NCBI GenBank assembly: GCA_029339505.1
Contig: JAQISU010000163.1
Span: forward strand, 2,852,001 to 2,916,000
From: Unio delphinus
Taxonomy: Eukaryota > Mollusca > Bivalvia > Unionida > Unionidae
Direction of reading: 5' to 3'
DNA length: 64,000 bases
A program made the position numbers and the translations under genes. Under the pieces are notes generated by a model, which saw nothing but the letters and a program-made list of their open reading frames with translations, had not been told where the DNA came from and ran no database searches. Below, in pieces: positions 28,150 through 38,534 of this stretch (position 1 is the first letter of the stretch; each line of letters begins with the position of its first letter).

Positions 28150-28560
28150 AGTCATACTGGTTGATTGATTAATTGGATTTAAGACGTTTTCGCCCATTGG
28201 GCATTTACGTCTGTTTAATGCCCCAAAAGGGCTAATTAATTGTTTCGGGGGACGGAATAGTGCCACGTCCCCACGCATTATTGCACAATGTTATGCTAAT
28301 TAATTGATACCAGCCGTCGGAAGCAGAAGAGGCAAAGGCGGAACGAGACTGCATTGGAAGGAAGGTGATATACCCAATAATTTAATCCCCCGAATATAAT
28401 TTAGTATAATTGTCGTCCGGCATTTAAAAATAAGTGGTTGGGTAGGGACAATTGGAATGGGGTGCAGTATTAAATACTGTCAGACTTGTCTATTTCCCGG
28501 AGGAATAATAGGATCAGTTCTGCAGTTAGGTTGGGATTAGGGTTTGTGATACTGGAGACT
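28150..28560 (-). mobile_element. 5'-truncated LINE 3' end, copy 3
   Basis: At 28560-28470 the minus strand encodes TNPNPNLTAELILLFLREID, related to the C-terminus of the ORF2 at 19369 (NHNPNLTNEIILKFIKEIDK). Downstream are the same three hairpins (cgcccattgggca, tgccccaaaagggct, ggggacg/cgtcccc) and gcattattgcac. The truncation at about 28560 is typical of incomplete target-primed reverse transcription. Confidence 0.75.
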
Positions 28561-28776
28561 ACCACTGCTTTATATGGTTCATGCGCGGACGCGATAGAAA
28601 ACACCCCTCTACGGTTTAGGGTTGGAAACGTTTGGATAGTTTGATGCAAGGGATAGAAAGAAGTCAAAGAGTATCTATATTAATAAAATGTAAAACAAAC
28701 GACAGACGCATTGGTTTTAAAACACAACAATTTTATTTAAATAACAAACAACTCACAAAACACAATTTTTATCAAC

Positions 28777-28872
28777 TAACAAACATTTTTTAATTCACCA
28801 ATATTTTTTTCAAATAACAAACATTTTTTCAAATAACAAACATTTTTTTTCAAATAACAAACATTTTTTTCC
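28777..28872 (-). repeat. Short tandem repeat beside the poly(A) signal of element A
   Basis: Four copies of caaataacaaacatttttt with varying T runs lie downstream of the protease gene. On the minus strand AATAAA (28731-28736) follows and could end the transcript. Confidence 0.6.
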
Positions 28873-28879
28873 TTCAATA

Positions 28880-29478
28880 ACACCAGTACATTATCTTTGA
28901 CATGGCTGACAACGTTGTGAATTAAATTGAGATTTCCACTGTTGGAAGTCATTGGGCCATTGATGTACACACTACGTTTCCTAGCTAAAGACAACATATA
29001 GCCATAATGGTCACAAAACCATCGATCTACTTTTTCGAGACGAATGACGCTCAAAATAAGTCACTAAATGTTCTAAAGAATGTCCATGACTGCGATGATG
29101 CAGATAATAGACAAAAAATTGTCCACACACCATAGAATCTGTGCCTTGTAATTTCACATTATTGAATCGTGTCGTCTGGGCATTTCTTCTCATAAAGTCA
29201 ATGATATCATCTTATAAAGGAGGCAATCCATACAAATCAAAATACTCTACATAACCCTCTTGAGGAAAGTAGACAGGTACCCAATGAGTTCCTGGAAGAT
29301 GACTGTCATCTGTGTTGATGACATAAGCTTGATTCTCTTGAGGCTTGCGATGAGGTAGTTCATCTTTAGCACACACGACAGGATTCCAAGAAGCAGTGTA
29401 CGAACTACGGTTCAAAAGATAATAAAGTTCCCAGGTATCCATTCTTTTTGTTGTAGCCTTGTTTTTTCCGTTCTTCAC
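28880..29478 (-). pseudogene. Adenain-like cysteine protease (Polinton PRO), broken
   Basis: The frame from 29478 reads DSHLPGTHWVPVYFP and VEYFDLYGLPP, giving the His and acidic catalytic residues. An in-frame TAA at 29212-29214 follows, then the same frame continues with KLQGTDSMVCGQFFVYYL, giving the oxyanion Gln and the catalytic Cys. The order His-Asp-Gln-Cys is that of adenovirus-type maturation proteases, which cleave core and minor capsid proteins. A frameshift near 29050 would extend it into the frame with EKVDRWFCDHYGYML. The start overlaps the end of the upstream gene by 4 bp (ATGA), typical of compact viral operon-like layouts. Confidence 0.8.
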
Positions 29479-29972
29479 AGGTGATGATAAGTCATCAATT
29501 CAATCCAGACTTTTTGCTTGAAAAGGTCTGTCAAGTAACTGTTGGTTTGCTTTGTCTCCTTACTCTTGGCCAAGAGAGCTTCGATGCGATCAATTTCTCG
29601 AGCAAACATTGAAGGAGAGGAATGATCACGTAAGCCTTTATACCACTGAAGTAACACGGCTTCTTCTAAGATGAGACTCCAAGCTTCGTTCAGATAATCG
29701 TCCAATTTTTCTTCTTGACTCATCATCATACGTTTATCGTGTTGAATTTGACTGGGATGATCGATTTGACAACCATAACAATCTTTTTTAATCATGTCTC
29801 TCATTGTATCCTCCAAGTGTTGTGCAAAAAAGGCAAATTACTGTTGTTCCTGTTCTGGCTATCTGGACTACATGATCACTACTTCTTCATTTTGGTCTTG
29901 GGGTTCGCCTTTCTCTGTAACCTCCAATTGCATAGATTCTCCACTATTCAAAGAAGGACAAGGGTCTTCCAT
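29475..29972 (-). pseudogene. Polinton small CxxC protein, three in-frame stops
   Basis: A single frame from an ATG at 29972 to 29475 (about 165 codons) is interrupted by TAG (29868-29870), TAG (29859-29861) and TAA (29838-29840). The C-terminal part has KKDCYGCQIDHPSQIQHD, a Cys-x2-Cys motif with His residues that could bind zinc, and then a helical region with LLQWYKGLRDHSS. Proteins of this kind sit beside the protease in invertebrate Polintons; their role is not known to me. It begins 5 bp after the capsid gene. Confidence 0.65.
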
Positions 29973-29977
29973 AGTGT

Positions 29978-31312
29978 TTAATAGTCTAGAATGACTTCTC
30001 TCAAACTGTTGATTTCTATGGTATTATCGAATTCGGCATACAGAATGACATTCACCGTGTCTTCAAGAGCCTCTGCAAACTGAAGTTCCACACGCAGTTG
30101 CCCAGATTTTATAGGTTGGAAATGTCCCTCTTTGCTGCCTTGGTCTGGAGTGAAATCAAAACCCCACAAAGTGTAACCTCTTGCATAATCGTCGTAGGAA
30201 ATGCCGTGACTGGTGTTGGTTCCTAATTGTCCTGTGCTTTCGTACAGCGACAAGTACGACTTCAAGTAATTCTTCTGTGCAAAGTTGGGGTCGAAAGGTC
30301 GGGTACACAAAGTTTTGCCATCGCGACTGACATCGATTTTGGATACTCTGCAGTGCTTAAACTGGAATTGATTTTGATTGTGGACACCGTTGAGGGCTGA
30401 ATTGTCGACGATACCAATGAATAAACGTTTGGGTAACTGTCCTTGGAACAAATGATCTTCGATCTTAGATCGGAGTCCAGCGGCAATGGTGAAAGTTTTT
30501 ACTTCTACGCGTCGTATCGGATACTTGGCTGTCGTTCTGCTCAAAGTGTGACTGATATCGTTTCCCACTTTAGGTAACACTTCCACACGACACACGTATA
30601 ACCTGGCTTCTTGGATAATGGTTTTGTATTCGTTGGCATGAGCCATCAAATGGAAAGCAGTACTGCTACTATTCAGTCTCAAGCGAATCTATACTCCGTT
30701 CAGCAAATACTTCTCTTGAAACCACACGTCCAAATGCAAACGATCGAATAGTTCTAAACTATGTCTTTGCAGAATTTTCTTTCGACGCTCGAGAAAACCC
30801 TCATTGACAACAACGTTTTCTGCACCACCCGCGACCAAGGCTGTGCTGTTAAACTTAGTATTATCATCTGCTGTGTCGGGTTTCCATACCACGCAAGCAT
30901 CTGAATGAGTGTTCATGGCTTCTTTTCCGTACGTCAAGAGATTTTCGAGGTACGATCGGTAAGGGTAAATATCCATGCTACTGCTGATCTGTTTGTTATT
31001 CAGGTACAAATCCACATCGCTTAACAAGGAATGCATGAAATTGTTGACGGAAGCTACTCGGTCATTGACTCATAGATTGGAGTTGTCCACCGTTTTGGCC
31101 ACTTTCACTTTCAAATACAAGTAACTGTTGTTGAGATCGATGTAATCTTTGGGTTTTCCTTTGATTTCAAACTCGATGGGAGCTGAATCCGTCAAAGAGG
31201 AGACGGGATGAAATTCAACCCATTGGTATTCTTGCTTGGTCATCATCGTGGGTGGCATGGAAAAGAGATCCAGTTTCGACTTGGAACAGGGACACGATTC
31301 TTGGTGCATCAT
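29978..31312 (-). pseudogene. Polinton major capsid protein (double jelly-roll type), two in-frame stops
   Basis: One frame of 445 codons from ATG 31312 to the stop at 29978, interrupted by TGA at 31070-31072 and TAG at 30689-30691 without frameshift. The N-terminus shows LDLFSMPPTMM, VEFHPVSSLTDSAPIEFEI and DYIDLNNSYLYLKVKV, followed by SVNNFMHSLLSDVDLYLN. These blocks characterise the F54H12.2-like hexon proteins of Polintons, which form the pseudo-hexameric capsomers. The length matches a full-size protein. The C-terminal half (30682-29978) is fully open. Confidence 0.85.
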
Positions 31313-31342
31313 TTGTTTTCTCTCAGTCTCAATGTTTTACTT

Positions 31343-31730
31343 TTAATAATCAAAAATGTCTAAGTCTCGAGAGGTTCTTTTTTTCTTCGTCTTTCTAGCA
31401 TTAGAGGTACGGAGACTTTTGGAAGGATGCCCTCGTCGACACTTTCTGCCTTGTCCTTGCTGTGTCCTCAGGGAAGCAGGAATGTCGGAATCGGTACCGT
31501 TCAGGGCATTTATAGGACTTTCTCGTGGAAACAAAATCTATTTGCCCGTTTGAAGCAAGACAGTTTTGCCTGCTCTTAAAAATGCTTCTTTGGGGTTTTT
31601 GTTTGTCAATGAGGACATTGTGAAGAAAATCTTTGCCGTGAGTCAATGCGGCATCTTTTAAGGCATGCAATCCTCGTGTCACCATCGCCTTCAAAAGAGG
31701 GACCACGGAACGAAAGGCTGATTTAAACAT
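31343..31730 (-). pseudogene. Basic core/minor capsid protein, frameshifted
   Basis: The start at 31730 gives an amphipathic helix MFKSAFRSVVPLLKAMV and LHALKDAALTHGKDFL. After a frame change near 31550, the frame 31534-31343 gives an Arg/Lys-rich C-terminus ending TKKKRTSRDLDIFDY. A helical N-terminus with a basic tail resembles adenovirus-type minor core and capsid proteins that are cut by the protease and condense DNA. It lies 30 bp before the capsid gene. Confidence 0.65.
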
Positions 31731-31754
31731 ATCTCCTATTTTGAAAATGAAGTT

Positions 31755-32658
31755 TCACTGTGACATTCTCTTTGGTAAATGGAATATTTTGTCCCAGTTC
31801 TGTTTTATAGTAATGTTGACACTGTTGAAATACGACTTACTGACGGGCAAATAACGAGAATGTAACAATTCGCGATGAACGTGATAGGAATTTCCACCTT
31901 CCTCATCAGCGGAGACCATAGAATCCACTTTGAAAGGAATGAGACTCAGTAACGGTACAGAGGTGTGTCCTACCACGTTGTACTCCACCACATCGGAGTA
32001 CACAAACATCAAGTTGAGTCCTTGGTTCATTTCTACAGGGAATCGAAAATATTTCGCAAAATCCAAGTTACTGGTAATGGCTGGTATTTCTTTTTTTTCT
32101 GGAGCATCTTGAGGTCTCCACCCAAAATGTCAAGCAATTCAGGACAAAATGTAATGACCATTATTTTATCCTCTGCAAATTTCATCATGAGGCGACGAGC
32201 CACTTTATGGTACTCAAAGGTAACACTTTTTTGGGGTGTCTGTCCATGTCTTTACCAAACACAGTATTGAACCTGTTTGCGAGTGTAGTCACTAAATATT
32301 GACCACTAAAATAGTAGCCTGCATGAATGAAGAACAGATAGGTGGTCCGTTTAGTTTTGGGGTCATCAGATTTTGTTGTGTCACCACTCCAAGAAGCAGT
32401 GATGCCTCGTTCGTCTAAGGCTTGTTGCAATTGTTCGTCATACACTTCTACTGTAAAAGTGTTTTGATTTTCGACGATGTTTTTGGTTCGTTTCGGGTGT
32501 ATCATTTCCACTAAAGCCACTTTCCAATGAGCATCTTGATCTGAATGAATGGTTTGAGGTAATTTAGCCGTGTAACAGCACAACCTGTTGTTAGGAAACA
32601 CCTGCATGGAACTGTCACTGGGTAACTTTAAGTAAATTTGGTTAATAGTGTTGTTCAT
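31755..32658 (-). pseudogene. Penton-like minor capsid protein, two frameshifts
   Basis: The frame 32658-32185 gives the N-terminal half (INQIYLKLPSDSSMQVFPNN, WKVALVEMIHP, YYFSGQYLVTTLANRF). The frame 32066-31755 gives the C-terminal half (NLMFVYSDVVEYNVVGHTSV, VHRELLHSRYLPVSKSYF, NSVNITIKQ). Frame changes fall at a 6-base A run near 32225 and an 8-base run near 32092. The strand-rich C-terminus beginning VYSDVVE is the signature of Polinton minor capsid proteins taken as pentons at the vertices. Its start overlaps the upstream gene by 4 bp. Confidence 0.75.
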
Positions 32659-33062
32659 AATTCCAACGTTCTTCTGTCCGAGGAGTCACTCGAAGTTAAA
32701 GGAGTGTCCAAAAGAGGATTGTGATTGACGGGGTGACTGTTAGGAGAATGACTAACGTTGGATGCAAGACTCCCAATAGTGTTACTGTTGTTCCCGTTGT
32801 AAGAGTATTTCAGGGAAGGATTGGGAGGAAGATAACCGGTGCAAAATTGTTTGTCTCCTTGTTGCAAACTCTAATTAGCAATGGTTGCACCGATGACACA
32901 ATACACCACAAAGATTTGACAGAAAAAGACGATTTGCATTTTAGGGACACGTTCTCCACACCACACCCACAAGGGTTGCTTTTGTAAATTTTGCAGAGAA
33001 GAAGTGGGTGAAGGAGTAGTCACTGTGGTCGCTGAAGCTGAATTAAAGGGCATGATGGTCAC
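32655..33062 (-). pseudogene. Single-span membrane protein, one in-frame stop
   Basis: A frame of 136 codons, interrupted by TAG at 32871-32873. Ser/Thr/Pro-rich N-terminus, then a hydrophobic stretch MQIVFFCQIFVVYCVIGATI (one membrane span), and an Asn/Ser-rich tail after the stop. Its role is unknown. Confidence 0.5.
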
Positions 33063-33170
33063 TTCTTTTTATAGTCGATGACTTGCGAGGCGTCAATCCA
33101 AGAATCCAAGAATCAAAACTAGGAGGATATCCTTTCCAACGTACTTTGACTTCTTTCACACGCCTTTTCC

Positions 33171-34179
33171 CTACTTTACGGGTTCTTCGTTCGAGAATGC
33201 TTTCAATGTCGTACACGTCGTCTTCTTTTTGGTGACACGTTGTAACTCAGGCATGTAAAACGTTCCTTTTAATACTTCTCCATTCATGTCTTCCAATTTA
33301 TAGACAGTAGGATGACGATCACGCAATCGTCCAGTAACATGAAACAATTTGGTGGTCCAGTTGGGTAAGTAACCTTTGTCGAAAGTGCGTTTGGTTTTGC
33401 CAATGCGTACCCAATCTCCCGGGGTTAACACTCCTCCACCTTTCTTGGGGACAACCAACGTCCGGGACGTACCAAACAGACGCTCAAAAACAGTCACTTC
33501 GTTGTCAGGTGTCACATCTTGTGGGGTACGTCCAATGCTTCTATGGTAAGATTGATTGTAGGCTTGGACTAAGTACGATAAGATGTCGATGTACTTGAGA
33601 GTGTGTTGATGCGTAAAATATTGCCACATGCGTTCTTTCAAGGTACGTTGAAAACGTTCCACGATACTGGCTTTGTTTTCAGTATTTTCGGTGGTGAAAA
33701 ACAAAGTCACGTTTCTTTAATTCTCGTTGGAAAGCTTGGTTCAGAAATTCGGTACCTTTATCGGTTTGCCATCAAAGAGGGTGACGACCACTTTGTTTCA
33801 ACACCAGTTGCAAAGCTCGTACTAACTCTCCGCTCGATTTGGATGTCAATGGCACGACCCAGACAAATTTAGAAAAGACGTCAATGACACAAAACAAATA
33901 TTTGTAGCCACGATTGTAGGTGGCTAAATGAGACACATCGGCTAAATCGGCTTGCCATTGATGATCGATCAATGCCTTCCACCAGAGTGCGACTTCTGTG
34001 AAATTTTCATCGAATGGGTTTATGTAAAGTTTACGTAGCTTGATCTTGTAACCATCGTTGTACTTCAGGTAAACGGAGCTTTTCAGGCGAGTTTTTGCAG
34101 CACGATACAATTTCTGAATACCTCCGTAACCTGCAGGGTGAGCTGGATCGTAGGAAATGCTGGCTAATACCTTCTCCAT
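33171..34179 (-). pseudogene. Polinton integrase (retroviral DDE type), broken
   Basis: The frame from 34179 shows YDPAHPAGYGGIQKLYRAAK at the N-terminus, then the catalytic core with WQADLADVSHLATYN (first Asp) and FCVIDVFSKFVWVVPL (rve fold). A TGA at 33772-33774 follows, then TDKGTEFL carries the second Asp. A one-base frame change near 33710 leads to KASIVERFQRTLKERMWQYF (catalytic Glu) and a C-terminal DNA-binding part with TPGDWVRIGKTKRTFDKGY. All three acidic residues are present. It would insert the element, leaving short target duplications. Confidence 0.88.
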
Positions 34180-34287
34180 GGTTTTGTTAATAAGGTACCC
34201 ACTCTTCGATCATACTGCTTTGAGTGAGACGAAATGGGGGTTGTTTAAAAACGGTTTTACGTGTCCGACGTGCCACAGGAGTTGACG

Positions 34288-34735
34288 TCAAGGGTACTGG
34301 TGGTGGTGGTAGTGGTGGAGGTGGTAATGAGATATCTTTGGTCTTCTTTTTTTTCTCACTTCTGGTTTCCTTTCTTTCTTTTTCACATCTGTCGAAGGAG
34401 GAGTGGCCATCATCTTTTTAACCCAAGTTTTGAGTTCTTCTCGTTGGGGAGTGGGGGAAGGGGTAAAGAAGGAAGCGGCAATCTTACTTGGAATGGGAGT
34501 GGCGGTGGGTGTGTGAAAGATATCGTGGGGTTCTTCTTCTTCCTTGAGTAATGGTGGGGTGACGTCTGTTTTGGTCACTGTAGATGGTGAGAGCGACAAA
34601 CTGTTCATGAGAGCCTTCAAATTGGCCAGAGTGGGTAGAGCTGTTTGTTCCACATCTTTTCGATGAAAGAGTTGTAGTCGTTGCAAGAGTTGGCCGTACT
34701 TTTGCGAGGTTTCTGTTGGTGGTTGGCCCTCATCT
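34288..34735 (-). pseudogene. Polinton ORF with KYGQLLQRL motif, 5' end lost
   Basis: The frame begins inside the fused polymerase-helicase frame and reads ETSQKYGQLLQRLQLFHRK at its start, then Ser/Thr/Pro-rich and Lys-rich linkers and a His-rich tail. A short conserved QLLQR helix followed by a disordered tail resembles an uncharacterised protein next to the integrase in invertebrate Polintons. Its own start codon is absent, so the junction cut it near its N-terminus. Confidence 0.5.
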
Positions 34736-37301
34736 CCACACATTATCACTTTTGTATTCGCACGCATTAACTAATCAAGAAACATTTTTAATACATCTAC
34801 CGAAACCGTACATATCTCATCCCAAATAATGATTTCAGGAATGAATTTCTCACCCATTATTTCAGAGTTCCATTCATCGCCCTTGTATCGAAAAAAGCTG
34901 TAATAAGTGCAAGCTTCAACGTTTCGTTGTTTTATCTCTCGCGCTAATCTATGGGTTGGTGTCAGCACAATCATTTTTGTGAAATCCGGAGGATTTTTCC
35001 CACGATATAATTCAATCGCACGAGTCGTCTTTCCCGACCCGCCACAACCGTTTAAATAAACTGTTTTATATCTACAAATTGGATAAGATATCGGTGGTGC
35101 ATTAGAACATTCTGATAAATTATCACCGTGTAAGAAATTATTTGTAATCTCAACGTCTGCTGATTCAGAATAATCACGCAGCGTTTCCCTTTTAATTCTC
35201 CATGTACCCCAGTGCTCTTCGCTACCGCTAGTAAATTTAATCACCTCGTTGATGTACTTTTCGTCAATGTAAAATGAATCAACAGCGACTCTAACTGCAG
35301 TGTCAGGAAATCTATTTATCATTGAAAATAAATTGATACAATTATAACCCAGCATAGGCGACCTCAAATGTGTATACGGAGAACTGTGTCCATCGTTATA
35401 AGTAACAATTGTACCCAATTTTGTTCCATCGGACAATAAAGCATCCTTACGATCAACATATATGTTTTTAGATACTGCATCTGCAATTATAAAGTCATAT
35501 TCGGTGCTATCTATAATCAAACGAGAAGAATATCTTTTGTAGTCACATTTTTCCCTCCCTGAGTGAATTTTCCAATTATTCTTCTGCCGAGATCTTTTGC
35601 TTCGTTGTTTCGTTGATTAAATACCCGTTTGGACCACTCAATAATATATTTTTCATCTGCCTGAATATATTTTCTGGATTCGTCAATTATACTATCAAGA
35701 CTTTCTGGTTCTGGTAGCCAGACATTAGTTTGTTTCCGATATGATATAATAGCTTCACTGGCTGTCAACGAAATTAACATTTTTGTATCAATCATGAAAC
35801 GTAATAACGTTATTGGCAGCCACTTTTTTCAGACGTGTGTCTACCAATCCAAATATAACAAACGCGATGAAGTCCTGCAGCAAATTCAAATGATACTACA
35901 CGAGCAAAACCGGTTAAATCAAAATTAGGCAGAGGTCCAATAATCGCAACACGAGTCATTTCATGTACGGGGTGTCCAAATCGTTTAAAACTCTCAGTAC
36001 ACTATCCATAACCAAGAAAACTCGCTGGATAACAAGCAACCATATCAACTAAAATGATACTTTCACGGTCGTATTTGCTATTGTATAAACCGCCATGATT
36101 AAATTCGAGGCAACTAGCCTGAATGTCTGGCAAGAATTAAGTTCGTGTTGGTTTCCATGTGTTTTTCTTTCTCGCAAAATGAGATGCAGCCGACGGAATA
36201 GTAAAACAGTCTGTCAATAATTGTTCATCGGTGGCTTCGCCACATGTTAAAAACCCACTAGCTGTTTTTTCATCTTGTTGTGAAACGTTTCAGCGCGGTA
36301 TAATTCACAATTTGGTCGTACAAACTGATCAATAATATCCGTTTGATTTTCAGCGCTGCGAAGTAACCACACTGATACGGGTTCGTTTTTACTCAAAAGC
36401 GCAATAGCATCGAATAGTTTCTCTTCAACGAGAAAACCATCCCTGGAGAAATCTTCTCCCAAGAATTTCGTGGGTATATACTTTATTTTTCTATTCCGTG
36501 GAAATATTGTGACCGCGGATGTCCATGCGTGTTCGTTATGATCAATAATTTTAATTGGGGCTCCATTTTTTTATATTTTGATTCATATAATACTTTTCCG
36601 GTTATTGTCATAACGGTTAATGGAAATCTCAGTGATGTTTCTAATTTTGCTATATCGCTAATAGTTGCTCCGCGTTTTTTGACTGTTAAACACCATTGAG
36701 CTATTTTGCTACGCCGTAAATCAGTTAGTTTGTTCCCTCGGGATGCATTTGTAAAATGCTCTGTTATTCGTTCTGCTACACAATTTATCCTCGTTGACTG
36801 CTTCATTGGTTTTAGTTTGCTTATATCAGGATTTTCATTTAACGGATATATCCCATAAACAACTGCTGTTTCAGGGTATGCTCTTTCATAGTATGATTTG
36901 TCAATTCCAGTTAACAGACCCGGCTTAGAATCACGGCTAACAACGACTGTTTTCTTGTCTTTGAGAATTGGTTCAAATTTGTCTCGTATAATCCAACCGG
37001 TTGATTCTACACGGATAATGAATTTCACTCTAAAAAAATATTTTTTGGCTGTCAAGTTGTGATATTATCGTTGCTCCATTTTCGTCGTTCATGGTGGCAT
37101 CAACAACACCATCAATTCGAAATGTTGACCAGCTATTAGATGCTCCATCACGCTTGAATTCAACAGCACAGTCACGAATTTTTTTGTCAAGCTGTTATCA
37201 TTTATTGCCAGTTTTGGCACATCTTTGAGGGTTCTATCGAGATTGAATTTAATATTTCTATAGGGCTTAATTGCTGATAATGTCTCGAATTCCTCAGTCA
37301 T
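34735..37301 (-). pseudogene. Element B: DNA polymerase B fused to SF1 helicase, truncated and broken
   Basis: Leftward frames in order: 37301-37089, 37055-36483 (KYFFRVKFIIRVESTGWIIR), 36462-36247, a frame-shifted stretch 36240-35800 with IILVDMVACYPASFLG (polymerase motif A), 35795-35517 (NNEAKDLGRRIIGKFTQGG, motif B-like) and 35520-34771. The last has RVAVDSFYID (motif C-like, residues 77-86), YLNGCGGSGKTTRA (Walker A), TPTHRLA and IIIWDEI (Walker B). An in-frame TAG at 34771-34773 precedes helicase motif III (IMCGDEGQPP), and the sequence then switches to element A, so motifs IV-VI are lost. The polymerase copies the genome and the helicase unwinds it. It is more AT-rich than element A and matches element C. 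Confidence 0.75.
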
Positions 37302-37340
37302 ATAATTAAAACAAGTATTTAAATAAAAAAATTATATATA
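37302..37340. promoter_or_regulatory. Divergent (bidirectional) promoter
   Basis: Only 39 bp separate the leftward polymerase start (37301) from the rightward zinc-protein start (37341). The gap is almost pure A/T and contains tatttaaata and attatatata, TATA-like on both strands. Confidence 0.55.
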
Positions 37341-37601
37341 ATGAATCACTGCAAATGGCTTATGATTGGATCAACAACCCCGTGTAACAAATCATGCAGA
37401 AGCGAATTCTGTGGGTATCATTTACAAAGCGTTCACAACGGTTCCTTTAGCCCTCTTCCGTGCCTCCGATGTAGGGTGGGGGTAACGGGAAAATCACAAT
37501 TATGCCTCAGTTGTGGCGGCAAACGATACAGGGAACTAAAGCGCTATTACGACAAGCGAAAAAAAATACCGTCATTGACCCCAACGAAGACAAAATTATA
37601 A
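37341..37601 (+). CDS. Small zinc-ribbon protein of element B/C
   Basis: An intact 86-residue frame. Cysteines are paired: HCKWLMIGSTTPCNKSC, then FCGYH, PCLRC and LCLSCGG, followed by a Lys/Arg-rich tail (KRYRELKRYYDKRKK). At least two zinc sites are likely. The start is preceded by attatatata directly before the ATG, as for the structural genes. It resembles small Cys-rich proteins found with the same capsid and polymerase genes in other animal genomes, and may act in nucleic-acid binding or transcription. It is the only unbroken gene of the left element. Confidence 0.65.
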   Translation: MNHCKWLMIGSTTPCNKSCRSEFCGYHLQSVHNGSFSPLPCLRCRVGVTGKSQLCLSCGGKRYRELKRYYDKRKKIPSLTPTKTKL

Positions 37602-38122
37602 GAATCCCTCAAGATTACATACAGAGACTTATAATTAAAGCAAATAATAAATTAGACAAACAATAGTATATAAATGAACCAAGAATTCCGAGCACACACC
37701 CGCGATTCCAAACTACGAAGCGTCCCGTGCAGCATTAAGTTTTCGTATATCTAATCGTGTTTTATACTATTTAGTATTAAGGGAGATAACTTGTTTAGGT
37801 ATGTTTACTGCCTATGAAATAGTTATCTCCCTTGTGTGTCACCGCTTTTGATGGGCTGTTATAATTTTCATGATTCTCAACGGAGATAATCAATTATCTG
37901 TTTTTGTAGGAAAACTAATGAAATACACGCTTTTAGCTAACAGCTATATTCTTTTTTTAGTGTTTTATTCAAATTTTCAGTCTCATTTAATTGTTGTGAA
38001 ACATCATTGACAAGTATTCAAGGAAATAAAATAACACACCCTGTGGATTGACGCTACTGTATTAGTCACCTTATATACCATATGAAAGGTATTAAGCTTG
38101 GGGCTTGCAAAAGCCAATCCCA
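37602..38122. other. Gene-free leader of element C
   Basis: AT-rich with several short inverted repeats, such as gggagataacttg against atagttatctccc around 37780-37835. No gene was recognised. Confidence 0.5.
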
Positions 38123-38219
38123 CCGATCAAAAGTAACCCACGCCGTTGACACGGGGCGTGGTTGTCTTTTGTCAATCATGCAACCGGGTTGATTTCATGG
38201 GTTGCTTTTGATTGGTCGG
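38123..38219. other. Cruciform/T-shaped inverted repeat
   Basis: An outer stem ccgatcaaaagtaaccca (38123-38140) pairs imperfectly with tgggttgcttttgattggtcgg (38198-38219). Inside lie two more stems: ccacgcc (38138-38144) with ggcgtgg (38155-38161), and ggttg (38160-38164) with caacc (38181-38185). The plan is that of hairpin telomeres or origins in small DNA viruses. Confidence 0.65.
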
Positions 38220-38534
38220 ATGGCCGTAGAAAATCCGCCCCGTCGTCTCATGTTTGTATCGTCTAGTGCTGTCCCATCATCATCATTGTATCATATATCA
38301 TCACTGTATATAATTCATCCTTAATTAAATTAATTAAGTTAATTAATATGTATGCCTACAACCTGCCAAACACTCGATGGAGATTACCGGCATTGTAAGT
38401 ACATGTAGTGACGTCCCCCAAGCATATCTTCTGGGCGGTCTAATATGACAGTTGTCACGTTTTATGTTTCGGGCCCCCTTGGGCTTACTTGGATGTGAAG
38501 GCAGCCAAGGAGTTCCAAAGATGTGTTGATATAT

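Larger units (their letters stand above)
28690..34735 (-). mobile_element. Element A: truncated, decayed Polinton/Maverick
   Basis: Eight leftward genes with gaps or overlaps of only a few bases: an uncharacterised ORF, retroviral-type integrase, membrane protein, penton-like protein, basic core protein, major capsid protein, CxxC protein and adenain-like protease. This set defines Polintons (Mavericks), large DNA transposons related to adeno-like viruses. The protein-primed polymerase and packaging ATPase are missing, because the right end is fused to an unrelated polymerase gene. In-frame stops and frameshifts occur in most genes. Terminal inverted repeats were not found. Confidence 0.85.

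Noticed and set aside
28690..28880. Terminal inverted repeat of element A
   Set aside because: Only short tandem T-rich units and a poly(A) signal are seen; no matching inverted copy exists near 34735, where the element is truncated.
29212..33774. Stop codons re-read as glutamine (variant genetic code) in element A
   Set aside because: Other elements and LINEs in the same DNA are read with the standard code, TGA is also involved, and frameshifts accompany the stops; decay is simpler.
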